Source of the DNA: Mixta gaviniae
Lineage (GTDB): Bacteria; Pseudomonadota; Gammaproteobacteria; Enterobacterales; Enterobacteriaceae
Direction of reading: 5' to 3'
Assembly (NCBI RefSeq): GCF_002953195.1
Contig: NZ_CP026377.1
Coordinates: forward strand, 2,852,001-2,916,000
DNA length: 64,000 nucleotides
A program made the position numbers and the translations under genes. This document shows positions 1-12,920 of this stretch, piece after piece; positions within the stretch are counted from its first letter, which is position 1, and the number at the start of each line of letters is the position of its first letter. The notes under the pieces are model-generated. The model searched no databases. It worked only from the letters and a program-made list of their open reading frames with translations, and was not told the origin of the DNA.

Positions 1-821
1 TCCTCATAGGGTTTGGCCATAAAGGTGGCGGTCATGCCGTGGTTTTCCGCCACCTGACGCACCAGCCTTTTCAGCTGCAGCGCGTGATCGCAGGCGCTCA
101 GCACATTGCGCGTGTGATGCAGATTGATTTCAAACTGGCCGGGCGAGGCTTCCGCCAGCGCGCCATCGGTGGGAATGCCCTGCAGCTTCGCCAGCCGGTC
201 AATATCGCCCAGCACCTCGGCGAAGTGATCGAGGTTATCGACGGAATAGACCTGGCTCTGCATGCTGCGCTCATCGCTGCCGGGCGTACAGGGCGGCTGA
301 ATATAGCCTTCGGGATCGCGTTGTTTATCGACCAGATAGAACTCCAGCTCTACCGCTACCACCGGAAACAGTCCCCGGTTGCGCAAGCGCTGCCAGAGAT
401 TGTTCAGTACATTTCGGGGTTCAACGTCAAAGGGAGTGCCATCTTGATTGCGCATGGTTAACAGCAGCTGCGCGATATGGTCGGGATCGGAAGCGGCGGG
501 AACCAGCGTGCCCTCGACGGGCGTGCAAATATTATCCGGTTCGCCTAACGCCTGGCCTAAGCCGGCCTGTTCGACGGTATTACCAAGAATATCCATGGCA
601 AAAACCGATGCCGGGAAGTAACACCCTTTTTCCAGCCGGGCGAGGCTACTTACCGGAATACGTTTGCCGCGAAAAACACCGTTCAGATCGTTAAGAAGAA
701 TATCGACGTACTCTGTTTCAGGATGGCGTTCCAGATAGGTTTTTACCTCATTCTGGAACGCGCTGGTTCGCATCTCTTCACTGTGTCGCGTGAAGTCTTC
801 CACTTCCACCAGGTTTGTCAT
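1..821 (-). CDS. puuA: Gamma-glutamylputrescine synthetase PuuA, N-terminal part
   Basis: ATP-dependent ligase of the glutamine synthetase family that joins glutamate to putrescine in the first step of the cytoplasmic Puu pathway. The minus strand opens at an ATG at 821 (MTNLVEVEDFTRHSEEMRTS) and runs without a stop to the left edge, giving about 273 residues. A beta-grasp-like N-terminal part (YVDILLNDLNGVFRGKRIP) is followed by the start of the catalytic domain (VAVELEFYLVD, with ExE metal-ligand character). Later come GQFEINLHH and NHGMTATFMAKP. The C-terminal remainder lies outside the window. It is divergent from puuD across a short region with PuuR-like sites, as in E. coli. The family is clear; the PuuA assignment rests mainly on the neighbours. 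Confidence 0.9.
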   Translation of the reverse strand, partial: MTNLVEVEDFTRHSEEMRTSAFQNEVKTYLERHPETEYVDILLNDLNGVFRGKRIPVSSLARLEKGCYFPASVFAMDILGNTVEQAGLGQALGEPDNICTPVEGTLVPAASDPDHIAQLLLTMRNQDGTPFDVEPRNVLNNLWQRLRNRGLFPVVAVELEFYLVDKQRDPEGYIQPPCTPGSDERSMQSQVYSVDNLDHFAEVLGDIDRLAKLQGIPTDGALAEASPGQFEINLHHTRNVLSACDHALQLKRLVRQVAENHGMTATFMAKPYE

Positions 822-930
822 GATCCCACCCGCCATTTACCGTTTATAAAGGTTGTGCGTATTGCTCAAAATAACGGCCACATCTAGAACATAGTCACAA
901 GACAAAAAGTGTGCAAATGTTACAAAGCAG

Positions 931-945
931 TTTGAATATTGAACA
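931..945 (+). promoter_or_regulatory. Possible second PuuR operator
   Basis: TTTGAATATTGAACA keeps the complete right half (TGAACA) of the E. coli PuuR site AAAATATAATGAACA and matches 9 of 15 positions. It lies 17 bases from the stronger site at 962. E. coli has several PuuR sites between puuA and puuD, so a weaker second site is plausible. Confidence 0.4.
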
Positions 946-961
946 AAGCCTGACTAGATTG

Positions 962-976
962 AAAATATATTGTACA
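962..976 (+). promoter_or_regulatory. PuuR operator
   Basis: AAAATATATTGTACA matches the E. coli PuuR recognition sequence AAAATATAATGAACA at 13 of 15 positions. It sits in the puuA-puuD divergent region, and the puuR gene is two genes away. PuuR is expected to repress both divergent units and to release when putrescine is present. The match is seen in the sequence; binding is inferred. Confidence 0.65.
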
Positions 977-1035
977 AATCGGCGCGCCCGCTGCGTTTTT
1001 GTCAGAAATATTTGCCAGTTAAGCTAAGGGGCAGG

Positions 1036-1794
1036 ATGGAAAGAATAATGGACAGGCCATTGATTGGCGTCTTGACATGCCGCACCGAGAAAGACGGCCA
1101 TTCTGCTTTTGTGCTGCACCAGAAATACCTTGACGCCATTATGGATGCGGGCGGCGTTCCCGTCGCACTGCCGCACCGCCCCGATCTGGGCGACGCCATC
1201 GCCCGACGCACCCTGCCGCTGCTTGACGGGCTGCTGCTGCCCGGCAGCCCGAGCAATATCGAGCCCTGGCGCTATGCAGAAAGCGGCGAAGAGGCGCTAG
1301 CCGATCCGGGCCGCGACGCGCTGGCGCTGGCGCTGATCCGTCAGGCGCTACCGCTTCATATGCCGCTGCTGGCGATCTGCCGCGGCATGCAGGAGCTGGT
1401 GGTCGCCACCGGCGGCACGCTGCACCGCGCATTGCCCGCCGGAGCGATTCGCCATTACGCCGACGACGCCCGACCGTTAGCGGATCAGTATGCGCCGACC
1501 CACGCGATCCGGCTGACCGCCGGCGGACGTCTGTCGCAGCTGCTGCGCGGCGCCACCGCCATTGAAGTGAACTCGCTGCATAAACAGGGGGTGCGGCATC
1601 CCGGCCCGCTACTGCAGGTCGAGGCGACCGCACCGGACGGGGTGATCGAAGCGGTCGCGGTACCGGATCATCCGTTCGCCATCGGCGTGCAGTGGCACCC
1701 TGAATGGCGTTATCAACATGCTGAAGCCTCGACGCAGCTGTTCGGGGCTTTTATTCACGCCTGTCATCAATACCCCAAGGAAAAACGGCTATGA
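1036..1794 (+). CDS. puuD: Gamma-glutamyl-gamma-aminobutyrate hydrolase PuuD
   Basis: Class I glutamine-amidotransferase-like hydrolase that releases GABA and glutamate from gamma-glutamyl-GABA, the last Puu step. It has 252 residues. The nucleophile elbow LLAICRGMQELVVATGG carries the catalytic Cys near residue 115, and GVQWHPEW carries the His near residue 222. The frame is open from 970, but the start MERIMDRPLIG at 1036 aligns with the E. coli N-terminus (MENIM) and has a purine-rich AAGGGGCAGG stretch just upstream. The stop overlaps the puuR start by 4 bases (ATGA), so the two are translationally coupled. Confidence 0.93.
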   Translation: MERIMDRPLIGVLTCRTEKDGHSAFVLHQKYLDAIMDAGGVPVALPHRPDLGDAIARRTLPLLDGLLLPGSPSNIEPWRYAESGEEALADPGRDALALALIRQALPLHMPLLAICRGMQELVVATGGTLHRALPAGAIRHYADDARPLADQYAPTHAIRLTAGGRLSQLLRGATAIEVNSLHKQGVRHPGPLLQVEATAPDGVIEAVAVPDHPFAIGVQWHPEWRYQHAEASTQLFGAFIHACHQYPKEKRL

Positions 1795-2348
1795 ACGAAG
1801 CCACGCTGGCCCCGGGACGTCGGCTGTCACAGATCCGCCAGGAGTTAGGTTTATCGCAGCGACGCGTCGCCGAACTCGCCGGACTCACGCACAGCGCCAT
1901 CAGCACCATTGAACAGGATAAGGTCAGCCCTGCCGTCAGTACGCTGCAGAAGCTGCTGAAGGTCTACGGGCTATCGCTGTCGGAATTCTTTTCGGAGACG
2001 TTGAAAAACAGCCCACCGAAAATTGTAATTGAGCCGCAGGAGCTGATTGATATCGGCAGCCAGGGGGTCTCGCTGAAGCTGATCCATAACGGCAATGCGA
2101 GCCATAATCTGGCGATGCTGCTGGAAACCTATGAGCCGGGCGCCACTACCGGCGAGAAAATCCGCCACCCTGGCGAAGAGACCGGCACGCTGCTGGAGGG
2201 CGAAATCACCCTGACCATCGGCGGCCAGAGTTATCGGCTGCAGGCGGGACAGAGCTACGTTATCGATACCGGCCTGCCGCACAGCTTCAGCAATACCTCG
2301 ACGCGACCCTGTCGCATCGTCAGCGCCCATACGCCCGCCAGCTTCTGA
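1791..2348 (+). CDS. puuR: HTH-type transcriptional repressor PuuR
   Basis: 185 residues, the length of E. coli PuuR. The N-terminal half is an XRE/Cro-type helix-turn-helix (about residues 10-65, LSQRRVAELAGLTHSAIST). The C-terminal half is a small cupin (about 105-182, HPGEETGTLLEGEITLTIGG, then HSFSNTS and IVSAHTP). It represses the puu genes and is relieved by putrescine in E. coli; the operators at 931 and 962 support the same circuit here. It overlaps puuD and is followed 19 bases later by puuB. In E. coli puuC comes between puuR and puuB; here it does not. Confidence 0.95.
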   Translation: MNEATLAPGRRLSQIRQELGLSQRRVAELAGLTHSAISTIEQDKVSPAVSTLQKLLKVYGLSLSEFFSETLKNSPPKIVIEPQELIDIGSQGVSLKLIHNGNASHNLAMLLETYEPGATTGEKIRHPGEETGTLLEGEITLTIGGQSYRLQAGQSYVIDTGLPHSFSNTSTRPCRIVSAHTPASF

Positions 2349-2367
2349 GCCGCCAAGGAGACCCGCC

Positions 2368-3645
2368 GTGAATTATGTCGATAGCTATTACGCCGCAACG
2401 GCTAACCCGCATCAACCCTGGCCGCAGCTGGATGGCTCGGTGCAGTGCGACGTCTGCATTATCGGCGCGGGCTTTACCGGTCTCTCCTCGGCGCTGTTTC
2501 TGACCGAAGCGGGCTATGACGTCGTAGTACTGGAGGCAGCGCGCGTCGGTTACGGCGCCAGCGGGCGCAACGGCGGCCAGGTGGTTAACTCTTACAGCCG
2601 CGATATCGACGTTATCGAACAGCGCTACGGCGTTGACGCGGCGCGCATGCTCGGCAGCATGATGTTTGAAGGCGCGGACGTTATTCGCGATCGCATCGAT
2701 CGTTACGCCATCGCCTGCGATTATCGTCCCGGCGGCATCTTCGCCGCGCTAAACGCACGCCAGATGCAGCATTTGCGCAGCCAGCAGCGGCTATGGGAGC
2801 GCTACGGCAACCAGCATCTGGAGTTGCTGGACGAGCGCGGCATCCGCCGCGAAATCGCCACCGAGCGCTACGTCGGCGGCCTGCTGGATCGTCGCGGCGG
2901 CCATCTCCACCCGCTGAATCTGGCGCTGGGTGAGGCGGAGGCGATACGGCGGCACGGTGGACGCCTCTATGAACAGTCGGCGGTAGAACAGGTGATCTAC
3001 GGCACGCCGCACCGGATTAAAACCGCGCGCGGCGACGTCAGCGCCAGCTATGTGATTTTTGCCGGCAACGCCTATCTGGCGCCGGAGCTGGAGCCGCGTC
3101 TGAGCAGAAAGAGCATGCCCTGCGGATCGCAAATCGTCACCACCGAGCCGCTCAGCCAGGATCAGGCGCTGGCACTCCTGCCGGACAACTACTGCGTGGA
3201 GGATTGCAACTATCTGCTGGACTATTTCCGGCTGACTGCCGACAACCGCCTGCTCTACGGCGGCGGGGTGATCTACGGCGCGCGCGAGCCGCAGGATATC
3301 GCGGCACTGATCCGACCCAAGCTGTTAAAAACCTTTCCGCAGCTGCGCAACGTGAAGCTGAGTCACTGCTGGAGCGGCAACTTTTTGCTTACCCTTTCGC
3401 GTATGCCGCAGCTGGGACGGCTGGAGAAGCAGGCCTATTACATTCAGGGAGACAGCGGACACGGTGTCACCTTCACCCATCTGGCGGGCAAGCTGGTGGC
3501 GGAAGCGCTGCGCGGCGATGCCGAACGTTTTGACGCCTTCGCCAATCTGCCGCATATGCCTTTCCCCGGCGGCCGACGCTTTAAGGTACCGCTGACCGCC
3601 GTCGGCGCCGCCTGGTACGCGCTACGCGATCGGCTGGGCGTGTAG
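2368..3645 (+). CDS. puuB: Gamma-glutamylputrescine oxidase PuuB
   Basis: FAD-dependent amine oxidase of the DAO/GlpO fold that turns gamma-glutamylputrescine into gamma-glutamyl-gamma-aminobutyraldehyde plus H2O2. It has 425 residues (E. coli about 426). The Rossmann FAD loop is CIIGAGFTGLSSALFLTEAG (about residues 30-49), followed by GASGRNGGQVVNSYSRDIDV; the C-terminal FAD contact is GDSGHGVTFTHLAGKLVAEA. The TGA of puuR is 19 bases upstream with AAGGAG before the start. The aldehyde dehydrogenase puuC needed for the next step is not in this operon, so it must be encoded elsewhere or replaced. Confidence 0.94.
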   Translation: MNYVDSYYAATANPHQPWPQLDGSVQCDVCIIGAGFTGLSSALFLTEAGYDVVVLEAARVGYGASGRNGGQVVNSYSRDIDVIEQRYGVDAARMLGSMMFEGADVIRDRIDRYAIACDYRPGGIFAALNARQMQHLRSQQRLWERYGNQHLELLDERGIRREIATERYVGGLLDRRGGHLHPLNLALGEAEAIRRHGGRLYEQSAVEQVIYGTPHRIKTARGDVSASYVIFAGNAYLAPELEPRLSRKSMPCGSQIVTTEPLSQDQALALLPDNYCVEDCNYLLDYFRLTADNRLLYGGGVIYGAREPQDIAALIRPKLLKTFPQLRNVKLSHCWSGNFLLTLSRMPQLGRLEKQAYYIQGDSGHGVTFTHLAGKLVAEALRGDAERFDAFANLPHMPFPGGRRFKVPLTAVGAAWYALRDRLGV

Positions 3646-3780
3646 CTCTGTAGCAGGCAGGGCTATGCATCCCCTGCGCGCGGCCAGCGCACCGGCAGAG
3701 GCGCTGATGAGGGCAATCGACCGGGGAGAGATAAAGCGCGGCAGAGGCGCAGATAACTGCGCCGCGGGTTCTGACAATCC

Positions 3781-3815
3781 GCCGACGGCGAGGCGTAAAA
3801 AGCAGCGCCGTCGGC
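3781..3815. terminator. Inverted repeat between convergent puuB and yeeZ
   Basis: A perfect 10-bp inverted repeat (GCCGACGGCG / CGCCGTCGGC) with a 15-base spacer lies between the ends of two convergent genes. There is no clear T-run on either side, so factor-independent termination is only a guess. Confidence 0.35.
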
Positions 3816-3857
3816 ATGCGCCGGCTGACAGAGCAACCGTTCGCTGGCTATAACGGC

Positions 3858-4682
3858 TCAGCCCAGCGGCATGGTCGCCGGGTCGGGATAGCGGTATTCG
3901 AAGCCCAGCTCATCGCAGATTTTGCTGCCGTCCACCAGCTTGCCTTTTTCGCGCGCGGCGGGTGCGAAGGTCGGCGGCGTCAGCCCCAGCTGGCGCGCCA
4001 CTGCCGGATAGAAATCCTGACGTGCCGGATGCGCTGGCGCGCAGAGGTTATAAGTGCGTCCGCCTTTTGGCGTTTGCAGCAGCAGCATCATCGCCTCGAC
4101 CACATCATCCAGATGCACCAGGTTGACGCCATGTTCGCCGTCACGGACTTCCGTTTTGCCCGCCAGAAAGCGGCCCGGATGCCGTTTCGGCCCGACCAGC
4201 CCGGCCAGCCGTACAATATCCACGGAGGTGCCCGGCAGATCGTGCAGCCAGTTCTCCAGCTCCACCAGCGTTTTGCCCGCCACGGTAACCGGCTGCAGCG
4301 GACTTTGCTCTTTCACCACGCCGTTGCCGTCGCCGTACACCGACGTGGAGCTGGTGAAGATGATACGCGGCACGTTAAACGCCAGCGCGCTGTCGACCAG
4401 GTTTTGCACTGCGCGCACGTAGTTCTCGCCGCCCGCAACGGTACGGCTGGCGGGCAGCGTCACCACCAGCGCGTCGACCGCCAGCAGCGCCTCCAGCTCA
4501 TCCGCATCGCACTCCAGCTCTGGCGTCAGGTTGAGCTGACAGCCTTCAATGCCGCACATGCGTGCCGCTTCGACGCCATCCGGCGTCGTCTTACTGCCGG
4601 TAACCTGCCAGCCGCGCGCCGTCAGCGCCATCGCCAACGGCATTCCCAGCCATCCCAGTCCTACAATCGCGACTTTTTTCAT
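3858..4682 (-). CDS. yeeZ: YeeZ-like NAD(P)-binding SDR family protein
   Basis: 274 residues, the same as E. coli YeeZ. It is an extended SDR/epimerase-like Rossmann protein with an N-terminal dinucleotide loop (VAIVGLGWLGMPLA), FTSSTSVYGDG in the active-site region, and YNLCAPAHPAR near the end. The substrate is not known. The open frame extends to 4745, but the start at 4682 (MKKVAIVGLGWLG) matches the family N-terminus. It sits just upstream of, and divergent from, the his operon, its E. coli location. Confidence 0.88.
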   Translation of the reverse strand: MKKVAIVGLGWLGMPLAMALTARGWQVTGSKTTPDGVEAARMCGIEGCQLNLTPELECDADELEALLAVDALVVTLPASRTVAGGENYVRAVQNLVDSALAFNVPRIIFTSSTSVYGDGNGVVKEQSPLQPVTVAGKTLVELENWLHDLPGTSVDIVRLAGLVGPKRHPGRFLAGKTEVRDGEHGVNLVHLDDVVEAMMLLLQTPKGGRTYNLCAPAHPARQDFYPAVARQLGLTPPTFAPAAREKGKLVDGSKICDELGFEYRYPDPATMPLG

Positions 4683-4787
4683 CTTTGCTCCTGACGCTTC
4701 AGTCTGTTTGCCTTTAAGGCTACGCCACGGCCCGCAGCGTGACAATCTTCGCCGAAAAAGAGATTCGCGCCGCAGACGAAAAAACGG

Positions 4788-4816
4788 TTGCCAACCGCCG
4801 TTATCTCCGCTAGGTT
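4788..4816 (+). promoter_or_regulatory. his operon promoter
   Basis: TTGCCA (-35, 4788-4793), a 17-base spacer and TAGGTT (-10, 4811-4816) lie 38 bases before the hisL start. As I recall, TAGGTT is also the -10 element of the E. coli/Salmonella his promoter. Stringent-response control is known for that promoter but is not shown here. Confidence 0.6.
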
Positions 4817-4853
4817 AATTGACAGGCAAATGAATATACATGCAGAGAATTTT

Positions 4854-4901
4854 ATGACACGCGTTCAGTTCAACCATCATCACCACCATCACCCTGACTA
4901 G
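4854..4901 (+). CDS. hisL: his operon leader peptide HisL
   Basis: A 15-residue reading frame, MTRVQFNHHHHHHPD, with six consecutive His codons and a TAG stop. The E. coli/Salmonella leader has seven His in the same setting (MTRVQFKHHHHHHHPD). Ribosome stalling on the His codons when charged His-tRNA is scarce prevents formation of the terminator at 4964-4999 and lets transcription enter hisG. It is too short for normal gene calling but unmistakable in sequence and place. Confidence 0.95.
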   Translation: MTRVQFNHHHHHHPD

Positions 4902-4963
4902 TCTTTCAGGCGATGTGTGCTGGAAGACATTCAGGATCTTCCAGTGGTGCAGAGCGCGTTAAG

Positions 4964-4999
4964 AGCCCCCGGAAGATCTTCTTCCGGGGGCTTTTTTTT
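4964..4999 (+). terminator. his attenuator terminator
   Basis: A 12-bp GC-rich stem (AGCCCCCGGAAG / CTTCCGGGGGCT) with a 5-base loop is followed by eight T. It lies between hisL and hisG and is the terminator arm of the attenuator. Upstream repeats of GGAAGA/TCTTCC (about 4922-4942) can form the alternative pairings. Confidence 0.93.
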
Positions 5000-5043
5000 G
5001 GCTGACTGCGACCGACAGGATAAATGACAAGAGGACTGGAGAG

Positions 5044-5943
5044 ATGTTAGATAACACCCGTTTACGCATAGCTATGCAAAAATCTGGCCGTTTAAGCGAT
5101 GAATCGCGCGAGCTTCTGGCGCGCTGCGGCATCAAAATCAACCTGCAACAGCAGCGCCTGATCGCCTTCGCTGAGAATATGCCCATCGATATTTTGCGCG
5201 TGCGTGACGACGATATTCCGGGCCTGGTGATGGACGGCGTGGTGGATCTCGGCATCGTCGGCGAAAACGTGCTGGAAGAGGAGCTGCTGACCCGCCGCGC
5301 GCAGGGCGAAGATCCGCGCTACTTTACTCTGCGCCGCCTCGATTTCGGCGGCTGCCGCCTGTCGCTGGCGATGCCAGTGGACGAAGAATATAGCGGCGTC
5401 CAGTGCCTGCAGGGCGCGCGCATCGCGACCTCCTATCCTCATCTGCTGAAGCAGTATCTTGATAAGCAAGGCGTCCCTTTCAAATCCTGTCTGCTGAACG
5501 GCTCGGTGGAAGTCGCGCCGCGCGCCGGCCTGGCCGACGCCATCTGTGATCTGGTCTCTACCGGCGCCACCCTCGAGGCCAACGGCCTGCGCGAAGTGGA
5601 AGTGATCTACCGCTCGAAAGCGGTATTGATTCAGCGCGACGGCGAACTGCCCGCGGCGAAACAGGAGCTGGTGGATAAACTGATGACGCGTATTCAGGGT
5701 GTGATCAAAGCGCGCGAATCGAAATACATCATGCTGCACGCGCCGAGCGAGCGTCTGGAAGAGGTGATTGCGCTGCTGCCGGGCGCCGAGCGTCCGACGG
5801 TGCTGCCGCTGGCGGGCGATCAGAGCCGCCTGGCAATGCACATGGTCAGCAGCGAAACCCTGTTCTGGGAAACGATGGAAAAACTGAAGGCGCTCGGCGC
5901 CAGTTCGATCCTGGTGCTGCCAATTGAGAAGATGATGGAGTAA
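5044..5943 (+). CDS. hisG: ATP phosphoribosyltransferase HisG
   Basis: First and committed step of histidine synthesis: ATP + PRPP to phosphoribosyl-ATP. 299 residues, the long, self-regulated HisG form (E. coli 299). Seen: the N-terminal [33 protein letters not shown], and the PRPP-loop region [14 protein letters not shown] near residues 170-183. The C-terminal ACT-like regulatory domain (from about residue 225, [10 protein letters not shown]) binds histidine in characterised homologues. RBS GAGGACTGGAG precedes the ATG. First structural gene after the attenuator. Confidence 0.97.
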   Translation: MLDNTRLRIAMQKSGRLSDESRELLARCGIKINLQQQRLIAFAENMPIDILRVRDDDIPGLVMDGVVDLGIVGENVLEEELLTRRAQGEDPRYFTLRRLDFGGCRLSLAMPVDEEYSGVQCLQGARIATSYPHLLKQYLDKQGVPFKSCLLNGSVEVAPRAGLADAICDLVSTGATLEANGLREVEVIYRSKAVLIQRDGELPAAKQELVDKLMTRIQGVIKARESKYIMLHAPSERLEEVIALLPGAERPTVLPLAGDQSRLAMHMVSSETLFWETMEKLKALGASSILVLPIEKMME

Positions 5944-5947
5944 CGCC

Positions 5948-9397
<3,450 letters not shown>

Positions 9398-9398
<1 letters not shown>

Positions 9399-9988
9399 TG
9401 AACGTGGTGATCCTTGATACCGGCTGCGCCAACCTCTCGTCGGTCAAGTCCGCTATTCAGCGCCTCGGCTATACGCCGCAGGTCAGCCGCGACGCCGATA
9501 TCGTGCTGAAGGCGGACAAACTCTTTCTGCCCGGCGTCGGCACCGCGCAGGCGGCGATGGACCAGCTGGAAGCACGCGAGCTGATTGAGCTGGTGAAAGC
9601 CTGCACCCAGCCGACGCTCGGCATTTGTCTTGGCATGCAACTGCTCGGCAGCATGAGCGATGAAAGCGGCGGTGTAAAAACCCTGGGCATTATCGATCAG
9701 CCGGTTTTACAGATGAAGGACAGCGGCCTGCCGCTGCCCCATATGGGCTGGAACCGCGTTACGCCGCAGGCGGGGCACCACCTGTTTCGCGGCATCGAGG
9801 AGGAGAGCTGGTTCTATTTCGTCCACAGCTACGCGATGCCGGTTAACGCCTGCACCATCGCCCAGTGCCTCTACGGCGAGCCTTTTACCGCCGCGGTGCA
9901 GAAGGATAACTTCTACGGCGTTCAGTTCCACCCTGAGCGCTCCGGCAAAGCGGGCGCGCAGCTGCTGAAAAACTTCCTGGAGATGTAA
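9398..9988 (+). CDS. hisH: Imidazole glycerol-phosphate synthase, glutaminase subunit HisH
   Basis: Class I amidotransferase that supplies ammonia to HisF. 196 residues. The catalytic Cys lies in [12 protein letters not shown] (near residue 77) and the His-Glu pair in [13 protein letters not shown] near the C-terminus. Its start overlaps hisB by one base; it is three bases before hisA. Confidence 0.97.
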
Positions 9989-11480
<1,492 letters not shown>

Positions 11481-11487
<7 letters not shown>

Positions 11488-12095
11488 CAGAACAGCAGCT
11501 TTCCCAACTGGATTGGGAGAAAACCGACGGCATGATGCCGGCTATCGTGCAACACAGCGTATCGGGCGAAGTCCTGATGCACGGCTATATGAACCAGGAG
11601 GCGCTGGCGAAGACGCTGAGCGCAGGCAAAGTCACCTTCTGGTCGCGCACCAAAGCGCGACTCTGGACCAAAGGCGAAACGTCCGGCCATTTCCTTAACG
11701 TGGTCAGCATTACGCCCGACTGCGATAACGATACGCTGCTGGTGCTGGCGCAGCCGATCGGCCCGACCTGCCATCTCGGCACTTCCAGCTGCTTCTCGCC
11801 CGCCGCTACAGAGTGGACCTTCCTCTGGCAGCTGGAACAGCTGCTGGCGGCGCGCAAGCAGGCCGATCCCGATAGCTCCTACACCGCGAAGCTCTACGCC
11901 AGCGGCACCAAGCGCATCGCGCAGAAGGTTGGCGAAGAAGGCGTGGAGACCGCGCTGGCGGCGACGGTTAACGATCGCCATGAGCTGACCAATGAAGCTT
12001 CCGACCTGCTCTATCACCTGATGGTGCTGCTGCAGGACCAGGATCTCGACCTGAGCGCGATCATTAATAATCTGCGCGCGCGCCATAAGGCGTGA
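11481..12095 (+). CDS. hisI: Bifunctional PRA-CH / PRA-PH enzyme HisI (HisIE)
   Basis: 204 residues. The N-terminal half is phosphoribosyl-AMP cyclohydrolase ([12 protein letters not shown] and [12 protein letters not shown] metal sites). The C-terminal half is phosphoribosyl-ATP pyrophosphohydrolase ([14 protein letters not shown] and [13 protein letters not shown], the MazG-like Glu/Asp sites). These do steps 2 and 3 of the pathway. The start codon is GTG, overlapping hisF by 7 bases. Last gene of the his operon. Confidence 0.97.
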
Positions 12096-12099
12096 CGGC

Positions 12100-12136
12100 C
12101 AGGGCGCCGCGCGGTAACCGCGGCGCCCTGCTTTCT
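12100..12136 (+). terminator. his operon terminator
   Basis: A perfect 12-bp GC-rich stem (core AGGGCGCCGCG / CGCGGCGCCCT, closed by C-G) with a 7-base loop, followed by GCTTTCT. It starts a few bases after the hisI stop. The T-run is weak, but stem and place fit. Confidence 0.75.
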
Positions 12137-12280
12137 GTCAGCCCCCCTTTGCATTCCGCCTTCAGACGGCCGACTTATCACCTTCCGGCGGATAAGCGCT
12201 GTTCCCCGCTACCCAGGCCGCCGGCCGCTTCCTGTTTCCCTCATCCTGCTCTCTTTTAAGCTCCGGACCATCATTTTTGC

Positions 12281-12286
12281 TACAGT
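12281..12286 (+). promoter_or_regulatory. Candidate -10 of the yeaK-like gene
   Basis: An extended -10 (TGC-TACAGT) lies 32 bases before the ATG at 12319; I see no good -35. The rest of 12137-12318 shows no gene. Confidence 0.3.
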
Positions 12287-12318
12287 AGCGCGGGTAGAAA
12301 CAGGGAGAAACCAGCCAT

Positions 12319-12825
12319 ATGAACAGTACCTTTCATCAGCTCATCACCTTGCTGGATAAGCACCAGGCGCGCTACCGTTTGATCGAACATGCCCCGGAAG
12401 GAAAATGCGCGGCCGTGGCGCAGCTGCGCGGCACGCATCCGGCACAGGGCGCGAAAGCGCTGGTCTGCCATGTCAAGGGCAACGGCATCAAACAGTATGT
12501 GCTGGCCGTGCTGCCGGCCGACTGTCAGGCCGATCTGACGCAGGTTGCTTCCGCCGTTGGCGGCACGCGCGCCTCACTGGCCAGCCCGGCTGAAGTGGCC
12601 AGACTGACCGGCTGTGTGTTCGGCGCGATTCCGCCCTTCAGCTTTCATCCTGCGTTGAAACTTATTGTCGATCCCCTGCTGTTTGCGCGTTTCGAGGAGA
12701 TCGCATTTAACGCGGGCCGGCTGGATCGTTCGGTTATTCTGAACCGGGAGGATTACCGTTCTCTGGCGGGGGCGATGCCGGCGTCGTTCAGGTGTGCGGA
12801 TGCCGCCGGTTTGCTGCAGCCATAA
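12319..12825 (+). CDS. yeaK: YeaK-like YbaK/ProX-domain aminoacyl-tRNA deacylase
   Basis: 168 residues (E. coli YeaK 167), a single YbaK/INS-like editing domain. Family members hydrolyse wrongly charged tRNA in trans. Seen: EHAPEGKCAAVAQLRGT near residue 25, GAKALVCHVKGNGIKQYVL with the conserved Lys, ASLASPAEVARLTGCVFGAIPPFSFHP, and FNAGRLDRSVIL. These blocks follow E. coli YeaK closely. In E. coli yeaK lies elsewhere; here it sits between his and wzzB. RBS AGGGAGAAA is upstream. Which mischarged tRNA it clears cannot be read from the sequence. Confidence 0.85.
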   Translation: MNSTFHQLITLLDKHQARYRLIEHAPEGKCAAVAQLRGTHPAQGAKALVCHVKGNGIKQYVLAVLPADCQADLTQVASAVGGTRASLASPAEVARLTGCVFGAIPPFSFHPALKLIVDPLLFARFEEIAFNAGRLDRSVILNREDYRSLAGAMPASFRCADAAGLLQP

Positions 12826-12855
12826 AAAAACCCGGCGCTGGCCGGGTTTTCTTTC
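12824..12855. terminator. Terminator after the yeaK-like gene
   Basis: A 10-bp stem (AAAACCCGGC / GCCGGGTTTT) with loop GCTG begins at the gene's stop codon and is followed by CTTTC. The A-rich left arm could also serve the convergent wzzB transcript. Confidence 0.85.
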
Positions 12856-12863
12856 TTCAGGTT

Positions 12864-12920
12864 AATCAAGCCTGAGGATACAGGTGAATCAAGCCTGAGG
12901 ATACAGGTGAATCAAGCCTG
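12864..12920. repeat. 23-bp tandem direct repeat at the wzzB 3' end
   Basis: Two exact 23-base copies (12864-12886 and 12887-12909; unit starts AATCAAGCCTGAGGATACAG) are followed by an 11-base third partial copy (12910-12920). The partial copy contains the wzzB stop codon and last codons, so a small slippage duplication has grown outward from the gene end. It does not alter the protein. Confidence 0.9.

Noticed and set aside
970..1035. Longer N-terminus for PuuD
   Set aside because: The extra 22 residues do not match the family and cover the PuuR-like operator at 962-976; the start at 1036 fits.
3816..4694. Long plus-strand frame opposite yeeZ
   Set aside because: Arg/Gln/His-rich shadow of a GC-rich gene; yeeZ on the other strand is clearly real.
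4875..4892. Run of six His codons as a cloning-tag artefact
   Set aside because: It is the natural hisL leader: conserved context, attenuator downstream, hisG next.
12864..12920. CRISPR-like repeat
   Set aside because: Copies are directly adjacent with no spacers; a simple tandem duplication.
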